DNA of 64,000 nt from Dugong dugon (lineage: Eukaryota; Chordata; Mammalia; Sirenia; Dugongidae): contig CM057469.1 of NCBI GenBank assembly GCA_030035585.1, forward strand, positions 112,694,650 through 112,758,649, written 5' to 3'. A program made the position numbers and the translations under genes. Shown piece after piece: positions 10,532 to 20,603 of this stretch (the first letter of the stretch is position 1; every line of letters starts with the position of its first letter). The notes beneath the pieces are model-generated. The model was not told the origin of the DNA. It was given only the letters and a program-made list of their open reading frames with translations, and did no database searches.

Positions 10532-10737
10532 GGGAGCCCTGGTGGCACAATGGTTAAGTTCTCGGCTGCTAGCCAAAGGTCAGTGGTTCGAACCCACCAG
10601 AGGCTTCATGGGAGAAAAGACCTGACAATCTGCTCCCACAAAGATTACAGGCTATGAAACCCTATGGGGCAGTTCTATTCTGTCCTATAGGATTGCTATG
10701 AGTGGGAATCGACTCAGTGGTAAACAACAACAACAAT
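10532..10737 (+). mobile_element. AfroSINE, type A long form
   Basis: The head GGGAGCCCTGGTGGCACAAT and B-box-like GGTTCGAACCC are well kept; it ends in AACAACAACAA. The near-intact boxes suggest a fairly young copy. Confidence 0.93.
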
Positions 10738-10892
10738 GATTACATCGTTTAGGAGATGCTTTTCTGTCTTTATGAAACTATTACACCTCATATAGGAAAG
10801 ATACTGAACTTTAAACAAGTTTCACTCATTAATGGATCAGGTTCAATTAAGACCCTAGTTAACTGCATCTGATAAATTACAATTGCCAAATG

Positions 10893-11005
10893 GAAACCGT
10901 TTAACCCTTTTTGGTTCTAGTTTCCTCATTTTAAAAAATAAGTACAGGGAGTAGGCCAGATGATATATCAGATATTTCAAATTCTAAAGCCTGTGATTCT
11001 CTGAG
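10893..11005 (-). repeat. MIR-family fragment (probable)
   Basis: The phrase 'agtttcctcattttaaaaaataagtac' followed by 'ggccagatgatatatc' and 'tgtgattct' resembles MIR3-type sequence in reverse. Divergent and short. Confidence 0.4.
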
Positions 11006-11697
11006 ATGGGTAGTTATGGGAGCCGCAGGAGAATTTTACTTCTGGACTAGCCCCATTATGACTCTGTTAGATCAACAGGGCACAGCTTGGCCTCCACAGA
11101 GTCCAAAGGGACTCATGGGCTGGGTGATTTCCTTGCGGGCTTTGGTCACCAATTCTCAAACAAGAAATCACAGCAAAACTGTCTCATCATCTTCACGGTT
11201 GGAGAGAATTATCATACTACCTGAATTAGGCCAAGGACTGAGCCACCATGGGGACTGAACTGCCTCTTTAAAGCTGCAGTCTCTCCAGTCAGGGTAAAGG
11301 GCATCATCAGAGGAAACCCACATCAAGGCTAATGAGGACCTTGCTGAAAACAGCCATGGGAATACTTTAGAAAAAAACCATCTCCCTGCCAGTGCCTGAA
11401 TTTAAACTCTGCCATTCTCCAGGAAAATACTTTACTTGTGCCTCCTACCCGCATGCTGACCCACTAACTTAATTCAGAGGAAATGAGAATTATTACTGGC
11501 TGTGTCTGTCCCACCTCTATTTCACCTTTCACCTGTAGGGCAGCATGGAGAGACAGAACTGCAGGCCACTGTTCTTAGTAGAAAGAACAAGCTGCCTATA
11601 GATACTACCTTGGACTTCCATGTGTGCTCTGAATAGCTTCTTGCTGACCAGCATCTCCATGTGTGCGTGCATGTGTATGTGCAGTTTTTGTTTCGTT
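11006..11697. other. No recognised feature
   Basis: Unique-looking sequence with only short open frames; nothing supported. Confidence 0.35.
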
Positions 11698-11790
11698 GGT
11701 CTTCACTGACTCTACAACTAGACCACAAGCTCTATGAGGGTAAGAACATGTCTTTTTTTTTTTTTTCCCCACCACATGTATCCAGTGCCT
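11698..11790 (+). mobile_element. L2 3' end, left half (outermost layer of the nest)
   Basis: The phrase ACAAGCTCTATGAGGGTAAG and the run to 'atccagtgcct' match the L2/MIR-type 3' end. Its continuation ('gtgcctagca ... aataaatgcttgctgcatgaatgaat') appears 16.7 kb later at 28527-28592, so the L2 was split by the material between. Confidence 0.7.
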
Positions 11791-11905
11791 GAAGTTCCTC
11801 GTGGTGCAAACTGTTAACATGCTGGGCTGCTAACTGAAAGATGCCTCAGAAGAAAGGTCTAGAAATCTACTCCCCAAAATCAGCCATTGAAAACCCTATG
11901 GAAGA
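11791..11905 (+). mobile_element. AfroSINE type C, 5' half (split by L1-A)
   Basis: The head GAAGTTCCTCGTGGTGCAAA and the type C body ('aatcagccattgaaaaccctatgg') are followed abruptly by L1 5' sequence. The missing 3' half lies at 28447-28526. The L1-A duplication AAACCCTATGGAAGA (11891-11905) recurs as AAATCTTACGGAAGA (28447-28461), 12 of 15 bases identical with only C/T differences. Confidence 0.8.
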
Positions 11906-12478
11906 GGAGAGCCAAGATGCTGGCTTAGCCAGATGCATCATACCATCCCTCTACAGCAAAGACTTGAGAAACCAAGTGAAACAGGTGCAAAATCCTGGAA
12001 CCCTGAACATTGAAAAGAAAGGACAAAGAATTGAATCAAATACTGACTGGTTGAAAAAATTGAATGAACACAGTGAAAAAGGAGTGACATGGAGTGGAGG
12101 ACCTCTGCTAGTTGTCCTGGCTTAAGGTGGTCATCTTGAGACAAAGCCAGTAGTGACCCTGGGTGAGGACAACAGGAAGGCAACTTCACAGCATTCCCAT
12201 AAGAAACAGAGAAACTGTATAAACACACCCAGAGAGAAGCAAAGTGGGCAGATCATGATCTGGATCTAAGGAAGGAAAACACAGAAAGGTGGGTGAGAAT
12301 TTCAGGAATCCTGCCATCCATAGACCCAAGAGGGAGCCAGGATCCAGAGTCAGGTATACTTACGAGCAGAGATCCCTGATCTCCATGGTAGGTACCACTC
12401 ATTAGGTGTTGGATCAGTGGAATATCAGTGGGTGGTCCCCCACCTGACTGGACTCCTCAAACTTGGTTAAGGGTAGGT
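11906..12478 (+). mobile_element. L1-A 5'UTR
   Basis: Starts GGAGAGCCAAGATGCTGGCT, a typical L1 5' beginning, and shares phrases with the L1-B leader ('ctccacagcaaaga', 'aaaccctaaaaca'-like). It is cut at 12478 by an RTE fragment. Confidence 0.7.
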
Positions 12479-13541
12479 TGTTATACTTGAGTCTGTTGTT
12501 GCAGCCACTGTGTCAGTCCATCTCGTTGAGGGTCTTCCTCTTTTTTGCTGACCCTCTACTTTACCAAGCATGATGTCCCTCTCCAGGGACTGATCCCTCC
12601 TGATAAAATGTCCAAATTATGTGAGATGTAGTCTTGCATCCTTGCTTCTAAGGAGCACTCTGGCTGTACTTCATCCAAGACAGATTTGTTCATTCATTTG
12701 GCAGTCCATATTCAATATTTTTTGCCAACACCATAATTCAGAGGCATTAATTCTTCTTCAGTCTTCCTTATTCATTGTCCAGCTTTCTTATGCATATGAG
12801 TCTATTGAAAACACCATGATTTGGGTCAGGTGCACCTTAGTCTTCAACTAAGGTGATATCTTTGCTTGTTAACACTTTAAAGAAGTCTTTTAGAGCAGAT
12901 TTACCCAATGCAATGCATTGTTTGATTTCTTGACTGCTGCTTCCATGGGCATTGATTGTGGATCCAAGTAAAATGAAATCCCTGACAAGTTCAGTCTTTT
13001 CTCCATTTATCATGGTGTTGCTTATTGGTCCACTTGTGAGGATTTTTGTTTTCTTTATGTTGAGGTGTAATCCATACTGAAGGCTGTGATCTTTGATCTT
13101 CATCAGTAAGTGCTTCAATTACTCTTTACTTTCAGCAAGCAAGGTTTTGTCATCTGCATAACGCAGGTTGTTAACGAATCTTTCTCCAATCCCGATGCCA
13201 TGTTCTTCTTTGTACAGTCCTGCTTTTTGGATTATTTGCTCAGCATACAGATAGAATAAATATGGTGAAAGAATATAACTCTGACACACATCTTTCCTGA
13301 CTTTAAGCCATACATTATCCCCTTGTTCTGTTTGAATGACTACCTCTTGATCTATGTACAGGTTCCTCATAAGCACAATTAAGTGTTCTGGAATTCCCAT
13401 TCTTCACAATGTTATCCATAATTTGTTATGATCCACACAGTCTAATGCCTTTGCATAATCAATAAAACACAGGTAAAAATCTTTCTGGTATTCTCTGCTT
13501 TCAGCCAGGATCCATCTGACATCAGCAATGATATCCTTCAT
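12479..13541 (-). mobile_element. RTE LINE fragment (reverse transcriptase to near the 3' end)
   Basis: Minus-strand RTE covering the RT domain and downstream region. The catalytic Tyr-Ala-Asp-Asp motif is preserved at 13160-13149. Reading frames of 62-93 codons are separated by stops. Short parts of the terminal 3' tail are missing on the left, and the element is 5'-truncated at the right. RTE encodes one protein with an apurinic-type endonuclease and RT; here only RT remains. Confidence 0.85.
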
Positions 13542-13559
13542 TCTATGTATTTGAAAAAC

Positions 13560-13729
13560 AAACAAACAAAAAATGAAACCTGTTGCCATCAAGTCAATTC
13601 TGACTCATAGCAACCCCATAGGACAGAGCAGAACTGCCCTATAGGGTTTCCAGGGAGTGGCAGGTGGATTCGAACTGCTGACCTTTTGGTTAGCAGCTGA
13701 ATGTTTAACCACTGCACCACCAGGGTTCC
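13560..13729 (-). mobile_element. AfroSINE, type A short form
   Basis: An A-rich tail (AACAAACAAACAAAAAATG) lies at the left and head CACTGCACCACCAGGGTTCC at the right. Possible duplication GTATTTGAA at the left and GTATATGAA at the right. It separates the RTE fragment from the L1-A ORF1 start. Confidence 0.88.
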
Positions 13730-13747
13730 AAGTATATGAACACCTTA

Positions 13748-14775
13748 ATGCTTTGAAGACAACAGACAATATCAAATAATGTAAAGAAGTAGGAAGAGAT
13801 CACTCAAGCAAGTGACCAAAATAAAGGGCCAGAAAACCTTCCTGAAGAAGAAATGGAGATACCTGATAAGGAATTCAATATACATATATATATGACCTTT
13901 CAAGAGATTAAGAAGGAAATCATGGAAAACACAGATAAAACCAAGGACAGATAAAACTCTAGAAGAATTCACAAAAATGATACAAGTACAAACTGACAAA
14001 ATAAATAGACAATTAGAAACCATACAAAAACAACTAGAAATCCAGAAAATTAACAATAAATTTTCATAAATAGATAACTCAATGGAGGGACATGGGAGTA
14101 GAACTGAATTAATGAAAGACAGTATCAGTGAAATAGAGGACAAATACCTTGATACGAATTTGTTTGAGAACCATTCAGAAAAAAAAAAAAAAAAGAAGAA
14201 AAATGAAGAAAGCATAAGAGTTATCTGGGACACTATCAAGAGGAATAATTTACATGTGATAGAAATTTGAGATCCGGAGGAGACAAAAAAAGCACAGAGA
14301 AAAATTGTGAAAACTTACTGGCAGAAAACTTCCTTAATATTATGAAAGACAAGAAGATACCCATCCAGAAGCTCAGTGAACTCCATACAGGATAGATACC
14401 AAAAGAAGGTCACCAATACATATCATAATCGAACTTTCCAAAACAAAAGACAAAGAAAAGATCCTGAGAGCAGCACAGGAAAAAAGAACTGTCACCTACA
14501 AATGGAAACCAATAAGACTAAACTCTGATTTCTCAGCAGAAATCATGTTAGCAAGAAGGCAATGGGATGACATATATAAAAACCTGAAAGAAAAAGAAAT
14601 GCCAACCAATAATTATATATCTAGCAAAATTGTCTCTCAAATACAATGGTGAACTAGGACACTTCCAGATAAACAGAAATTAATGGAATTTGTAAAAAAC
14701 TAGACCAACCTTACAAGAAATATTAAAGGGAGTCCTTCAGACAGAGAACGAACAATATCAGACAACATCCTGAGA
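13748..14775 (+). pseudogene. L1-A ORF1 remnant
   Basis: Aligned by eye with the intact ORF1 of L1-B: shared start region (ATGCTTTGAAGACAACAGAC compared with ATGCCCCGAAAACAGAAGAC), the acidic N-terminal part, coiled-coil region, and the C-terminal phrase around 14540-14700 (equivalent to the ARRQWDDIYK region). Stops and frameshifts occur from the first 10 codons onward; an internal A-run near 14180 marks an obvious frameshift. It would have encoded the RNA-binding chaperone of the L1 particle. Confidence 0.75.
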
Positions 14776-15178
14776 TTAAGGCACAGGACAACATCATCTA
14801 GATACCAAACAAGATGAAGAATTTGTAAAAATAAAATAAAGCTACAACACTGAAAACAGGGAACCAGGGACATTAATCTGTACACGATGACAACTTCAAA
14901 ATAAAAAGGGGGAATAAAGGGTGTAGTTACAGAACTTCCATATGGAAAGAAAGTAAGGTGCATCAAGATATAACAGATTGCTTTAAATTTAGAAAGGTAA
15001 ACCAAAATTAATATACTTACTCACCAAAATAAAAAAGCAGAAAACCATAAAGATTCAGTAAACACAAAATCAACAACAACAACAACAAAAAGAAAAGACA
15101 ATCCATAAACAAAAAATTCAGTACAGAAAATTAAGTGGAACCAAGAAATCATCAACACCAACAAAAAAGCACAACAAA
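14776..15178 (+). mobile_element. L1-A region between ORF1 and ORF2
   Basis: A-rich L1 spacer ending in a run rich in AACAACAAC and AAAAAG before the ORF2 start. Nothing else seen. Confidence 0.6.
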
Positions 15179-16783
15179 ATGACAGCAGTACATTCATACC
15201 TATCGATAATCACACTGAATTCGAATGGGTTAAATGTAGCAGTCAAGAACCAGAGAGTGGTAGAATGGTTAAAAAAAATTAAAAATGACCCATCAGTATG
15301 TTGCCTACAAGAGACACACCTTAGACACAAAGACATAAATAGGTTAAAAATTAAAGGATGGAAAAAATGTTTCAAGCGAACAGTAACAAAAAAAAGAGCA
15401 GGAGTGGCAATAATAATCTCTGATAAAATAGTTTTTAAATCAAAATCCATTGTAAGAGACAAAGAAGGGCATTATATAATGATTAAAGGGTCATTCCAGC
15501 AAGAGGATATAACCACAATAAATATTTACTCACCCAATGACAGAACTCCAAAATACATAAAACAAACTCTGACAGTATTGAGAAGAGAAATAAACAATTC
15601 CACAATAATAGTAGGAGATTTTAACACACCATTTTTGATGAAGGACAGAACAACTAGGATGAAACTCAAAAAGATACAGAAGATCTAAACATTATAATCA
15701 AGCAACTTGACCTCATATACATATACAGAACGCTCCACTCAACAGCAGCCCAGTGCACATTCTTCTCCAGTGCACACGGATCATTGTCTAGAGTAGACCA
15801 CATTTTAGGCCACAAAGAAAGCCTCAATAAATTTAAAAATATCAAAATAATACTAAGCATCTTTGAAGATCACAACACTATAAAATTAAGGATCAATAAC
15901 AGTAAGAACATGGAAAAAATCAAATACATAGAAACTGGATAACACCTGGCTTAAAAACCACTGAATGGGTAATAGAAGAAATTACAAATGAAATAAAAAA
16001 TTCCTAGAATCAAATGAAAATGAAAACACATCTTACTAAAACTTTTGGGAAACAGTAAAAGCAGAGCTTAAAGGTAATTTATAGCAATAATCACACACAT
16101 CAGAAAAGAAGAAATGGCCATAATCAATGCCTTAACCTTACAACTAGAACAAAAAGAAAAAGAGCAGCAAAAGAGGGTCACAGCTGCCAGAAGAAAGGAA
16201 ATAAAGATTAGAGCAGAAATAAATGAATAAGAAAACAGAAAAACAATAAAAAGAATCAGTAAAAATAGAAGTTAGTTCTTTAAAAAGATCAATAAAATTG
16301 ACAAAGCACTGGCCAAACTGACAAAGGAAAAATAAAAAGAGAGAGAGAGAGAGAGAGAAGATGCAAATAACCAAAATCAGAAACGAGATGGGTGACATTA
16401 CAACATAACCAACTGAAATAAAAAGGATCATAACGAAGTATTATGAAAAATTATATTCCAAAAAATTTGAAAACCTAGAAGAAATGGACAAATTCCTAGA
16501 AACACACTACCTACCCAAAATAACACAAACTGATGTAGAATATCAGAACAGACCCATAACAAAGAAGAAATTAAAGAGATCATTAAAAACTTCCAATAAA
16601 AAAAGCCCTGGCCTGACAACTTCATTGGAGAATTTTACCAAACAGTCAGGTAAGAGTTGACACCAATACTATTCAAACCACTCCAGAACATAGAAAGGGA
16701 AGAAATATCCCTGAATTCATTCTCTGAAGCCAGCATAACTCTGATAGCAAAACTAGGCAAAGGCATCACTAAAAAAGAAAATT
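15179..16783 (+). pseudogene. L1-A ORF2 remnant, endonuclease part
   Basis: The first 169 codons (15179-15685) are open: the endonuclease N-terminus with ITLNSNGLN (Asn of the active site), QETHL (catalytic Glu) and VGDFN (catalytic Asp). After that the frame is lost and stops accumulate. L1 ORF2 nicks target DNA and reverse-transcribes L1 RNA; this copy cannot. The segment is cut at 16783 by the RTE/SINE composite. Confidence 0.8.
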
Positions 16784-17708
16784 GTTGTGTTGTTTTTAGG
16801 TGCTGTCCAGTCAATTCCAACTCATAGTGACCTTATGTACAACAGAACAAAACACTGCCCAGTCCTGTGCCATCCTCACAATCGTTACTATGCTTGAGCC
16901 CATTGTTGCAGCCACTGTGTCAATCCATTTTGTTGAGGGTCTTCCTCTTTTTTAACTGACCTTCTACTTTACCAATCATAATGACCCTCTCCAGGGACTG
17001 ATCCCTCCTCATAACATATCCAAAGTACATGACATGAACTTTCACCACCCTGGCTTCTAAGGAGCATTCTGGCTGTACTTCTAAGGCAGAGAATACCAGA
17101 AAAATGTTTACCTGTGTTTTATTGACTGTGCAAAATAATTTGACTCTATAGATGATAAATTATGGATAACATTGTGAAGAATGGGAATTCCAGAACACTT
17201 AAGTGTGCTCATGAGGAACCTGTACTTAGACCAAAAGGCAGTCATTCAAACAGAAAAAGAAAGGTGTGGGTCAGGGTTGTGTCCTTTCACCATACTTATT
17301 TAATCTGTATGCTGAGCAAATAATCTGAGAAGCTGGACTATATGATGAAGAACATGGCGTCGGGATTGGAGGAAGACTCATTAACAACCTGTGATATGCA
17401 GATGACACAACCTTGCTTGCTGAAAGTGAAGAGGACTTGAAGCACTTACTGATGAAGATCAAAGATCACAGCCTTCAGTGTGGATTACACCTCAACATAA
17501 AGAAAACAAAAATCCTTACAACTGGACAATAAGCAACATCATGATAAACGGAGAAAAGATTGAAGTTGTCAAGGATTTCATTTTACTTGGTTCCACAATC
17601 AATGCCCATGGAAGCAGCAGTCACAAAATCAAACAACGTATTGTGCTGGGAAAATCTCCTGCAAAAGACCTCTTTAAAGTGTTAAAAAGCAAAGATGTCA
17701 CCTTGAAG
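16784..17708. mobile_element. RTE LINE with a 5' inversion
   Basis: Two RTE parts in opposite orientation. 16784-17082 is the 3' end on the minus strand (tail GTTGTGTTGTTTTTAGGTGC). At 17083 it switches to plus-strand RT sequence through to 17708 (TGTCACCTTGAAG), including YADD at 17395-17406 preceded by a stop. About 260 bases of RTE expected between the two parts are absent. This is the signature described for twin priming in L1. No duplication flanks the insertion. Confidence 0.8.
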
Positions 17709-17827
17709 AGACCCTGTAAGACAGAGTAGAACTGGCCCATAAGGTTTCCAAGGAGCAGTTAGTGGATTTGAACTGCTGACTTTTTGGTTAGCAGCCTAAC
17801 TCTTATTCACTGGGCCACGAGGGCTCC
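17709..17827 (-). mobile_element. AfroSINE fragment, 3' truncated, fused to the RTE
   Basis: The head is at the right (GGGCCACGAGGGCTCC) and the body runs left to ACCCTGTAAGACAGAGTAGA, then stops at the RTE junction without the usual 3' tail. Beyond the head, L1-A resumes at CTCATGAATATATACCC. Confidence 0.85.
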
Positions 17828-18440
17828 CTCATGAATATATACCCAAAAATTTTTAACAAATTTCTAGCCAATAAAATTCAACAGCATATGAAAAAAATAA
17901 TACATCACAATCAAGTGGGATTCATAGAAGGTATGCAAGGATTATTTAACATTAGAAATTCAATCAATGCAATCCACTACATAATTAAAACAAAGAACAA
18001 GAATCACATGATCATCTCAATTGGGCAGAAAAGACATTTGATAAAGTCCAAAACCCATTCTTGATAAAGAGTCTCAGCAAAATAGAAATAGAAAGGAAAT
18101 TGCTTAACACAATTAAGGGCACATATATAAAACCAACAGCCAAGATTATTCTCAATGGACAGAGAGTGAAGGCATTCCCCTTGAGAATAAGAAGCAGACA
18201 AGGATATTTATCACCACTCTTATTCAATAGCGTGCTGAAAGTCCGAGCTAGAGCAATATGGCAAGAATGGGAAATAAATGGCATATGAGTGGGTAAAGAA
18301 GAAATAAAATTATCCTTATTCCAAGATGATATGATCATATACATAGAAAATCCCAGGGACTCTACAAGACAGAGACTGGAACTGATAGTAGAATTCAGCA
18401 AAGTGGATAAGTACAAGATCAACATACAAAAATCAGTTAG
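17828..18440 (+). pseudogene. L1-A ORF2 remnant, RT part
   Basis: L1 RT sequence with stops. It contains the region corresponding to the RQG...PLLFN block (around 18195-18230) and a degraded catalytic block: 'ttccaagatgatatg' (around 18320) reads F-Q-D-D where L1-B has F-A-D-D. It ends at the L1-B insertion; CAAAAATCAGTTAG (18427-18440) is the left copy of the L1-B duplication. Confidence 0.8.
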
Positions 18441-19132
18441 AAGGAGTTCCGGCAAAATGGCGCTCTAGGCAGAAACACCATGCTGTTCCTCCACAGCAAA
18501 GATCTAAAAAACTAAGCCAAACAGAGAATACAACAATCCTGAAACCCTAAAACATCAAATGAAGAGATAAAGAACTCAGCCAAGCACCAAATGGAGTGAG
18601 AAAACTGACAGAGAACGGAGAGCGAGGAGAGATTCATACAGAGGTCCCCTACCAGCTAACGCAGTGCGGATCTGCCATCTTGGACTCCTATCGGAGACCA
18701 GCAAATGGGGGTAGGAGAAAGCATCCTCACGGAGCATCCAGCAGGAGACAAAACAACTGCTCCACACATAACAATCTCCCCGCTGTATACTGCCTACCTG
18801 CACCGTGTGCTTGACATCACACCACCAAGCAGCACAGGCACGGCCTACTGGAACCTGTCCTGCACTGATTACCGACCTGCTCTGGTGGCTGTAGTAGATG
18901 CCACAAACAACCCATCCCAGTAACTCCTCTTCAGCTAGACCTGCCCTGCCATACCATATCTGAGTGACTGAACCCGCCAGTTGGAGAAGGAGGTGAAAAG
19001 TATTGTGTGCACAGACGAGCAAACAACAAAGAACACACAGTCTGCCTGCTCAGACACAGTCAAATTTTTTTTTTTTAAAAAGTGATGAAACAAACAAATC
19101 TACAATCAATAAACGAGAAAAATAACTACTGA
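18441..19132 (+). promoter_or_regulatory. L1-B 5'UTR (presumed internal promoter region)
   Basis: Begins AAGGAGTTCCGGCAAAATGG and is richer in CpG and GC than its surroundings up to about 18950, ending in a T/A-rich stretch just before ORF1. In L1 families this leader carries the pol II promoter; no specific factor site is claimed. Confidence 0.65.
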
Positions 19133-20179
19133 ATGCCCCGAAAACAGAAGACAATATCAAAACATTTTCAAAAACAAGACAGGATGGTTCCAGTAGGCAT
19201 TCAAAATAAAACACCAGATGAATCTCCTGTGGAAGAAAATGCACTAGAACTACCTGATAGGGAATTCAAATCTCTAATACTCAGAATTATCCAAGAGTTG
19301 AGGCAAAAAGCTGACAAACGTGAGGAAAAAATAGACAAATTCATGGAAAATACAGACAAAAAATTGGAAGAATTCAGGAAGATGATGCAGGAACAAAATG
19401 CCAAAATAAATTCACAACTAGAAATTATACAAAGACAACAATTAGAAATCCAAAAGATAAACAAGATTCCAGAAATGGATGGCATCATAGAAGGGCTGAG
19501 AAGTAGATTTGAAACGGTGGAAGACAGGATCAGTGGAATTGAAGACAAACACTTGGATACAACTCTGTTGGAAGAAAACTCAGAAAAAAGAACAAAGAAA
19601 AATGAAGAGACCCTGAGAGTTATGTGGCACACAATCAAAAGGAAAAATTTTCACATGATTGGAATTCCAGAACAGGGGGAGAAAACAGAAAACACAGAGA
19701 GGATCATTGATGAACTGCTGACAGAAAACTTCCCCAATATCATGAAAGATGAAAAGCTGACCATCCAAGAAGCTCAACGAACCCCATATAGAAGAGACCC
19801 CAAAAGAAAATCACCAAGGCATATCATATTCACACTCACCAAAACCAAAGACAAACAAAGAATCCTGAGAGCAGCTTGTGAAAAACAAGAAGTCACACAC
19901 AGTGGAGAAACAATAAGACTAAGCTCAGCTTATCCGGCAGAAACCATGCAGGCAAGAAGGCAATGGGATGACATATACAAAATCTTGAAAGAAAAAAATT
20001 GCCAGCCAAGAATAATATATCCTGCAAAACTCTCATTCAAATTTGATGGTGAAATTAGGTCATTTCCAGATAAACAGAAATTAAGGGAATACATAAAAGT
20101 CAAACCAAACTTACAAGAATTACTAAAGGGAGTTCTTCAATCTGAGGACAAACACCTTCAGCTCACAGGTAGAACCTAG
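19133..20179 (+). CDS. L1-B ORF1 protein, intact 348 codons
   Basis: L1 ORF1 protein: a trimeric RNA-binding and nucleic-acid chaperone protein that packages L1 RNA in the cytoplasm. The frame is open from ATG at 19133 to the stop at 20177-20179, 348 residues against about 338 in human L1. Residues 1-45 are a variable basic/acidic head. Residues about 47-155 are rich in Glu, Lys, Gln and Ile/Leu heptad-like spacing, a coiled coil. The RRM spans about 171-252 with FHMIGIPE (173-180) and RHIIFTLTK (229-237). The C-terminal domain spans about 258-335 with QARRQWDDIY (273-282) and YPAKLSF (296-302). I chose this start because it opens the conserved MPRKQK-type beginning and follows the leader directly. 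The downstream ORF2 is dead, so whether this is expressed is unknown. Confidence 0.88.
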   Translation: MPRKQKTISKHFQKQDRMVPVGIQNKTPDESPVEENALELPDREFKSLILRIIQELRQKADKREEKIDKFMENTDKKLEEFRKMMQEQNAKINSQLEIIQRQQLEIQKINKIPEMDGIIEGLRSRFETVEDRISGIEDKHLDTTLLEENSEKRTKKNEETLRVMWHTIKRKNFHMIGIPEQGEKTENTERIIDELLTENFPNIMKDEKLTIQEAQRTPYRRDPKRKSPRHIIFTLTKTKDKQRILRAACEKQEVTHSGETIRLSSAYPAETMQARRQWDDIYKILKEKNCQPRIIYPAKLSFKFDGEIRSFPDKQKLREYIKVKPNLQELLKGVLQSEDKHLQLTGRT

Positions 20180-20603
20180 GACGCAGGATCGTACGAGCCA
20201 GATACCAATCTAGGAAATGAACTCTCGAGGACTATCCAAAACCAAAAGAAATACAACAGGGAATCAGAGCAGTTAATCAGTAAATGACAACAACATCAAG
20301 ACAATAAAAGAGGGAATAAACAGCATAGGTATAGCACCTTCAAAAGGATAGGAAGGCAAGGCAATACCAAGTAATGGTAGAGTGCTTCAAACTTAGAAAG
20401 ATAAGGGTAAAATTCATGGTAACCACAAAGAAAGTTAACAAACATACTCATAAAAAAAGAGGAAAAACATAAAGTCTCAGCAAAAACAAAACCTACAAAA
20501 ACAAAAAAATGAAAAAAAAAAAAATCCACAAACAAAAGTAACTCAGCACAAGAGAGTAAGAAGAACAAAGAAAACTTCAGCACCACAAAAAAAGCACTAC
20601 AAA
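20180..20603 (+). mobile_element. L1-B spacer between ORF1 and ORF2
   Basis: A-rich spacer with AACAAC and poly-A runs; the ORF2 ATG follows at 20604. No reading frame. Confidence 0.6.

Noticed and set aside
10532..10737. SINE heads as functional tRNA genes
   Set aside because: A- and B-box motifs are present but the arms do not fold into a cloverleaf with a usable anticodon; these are SINE heads.
13772..14239. 155-codon minus-strand frame
   Set aside because: It is the antisense of the L1-A ORF1 region; low-complexity Phe/Ser/Leu content reflects the A-rich sense strand.
15179..15688. 169-codon frame as an intact endonuclease gene
   Set aside because: It is only the N-terminal part of the L1-A ORF2 and breaks before the last catalytic motifs.
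18012..18455. 147-codon minus-strand frame and similar ones at 19201-19638, 21380-21802 and 23745-24248
   Set aside because: All are antisense to L1 coding sequence.
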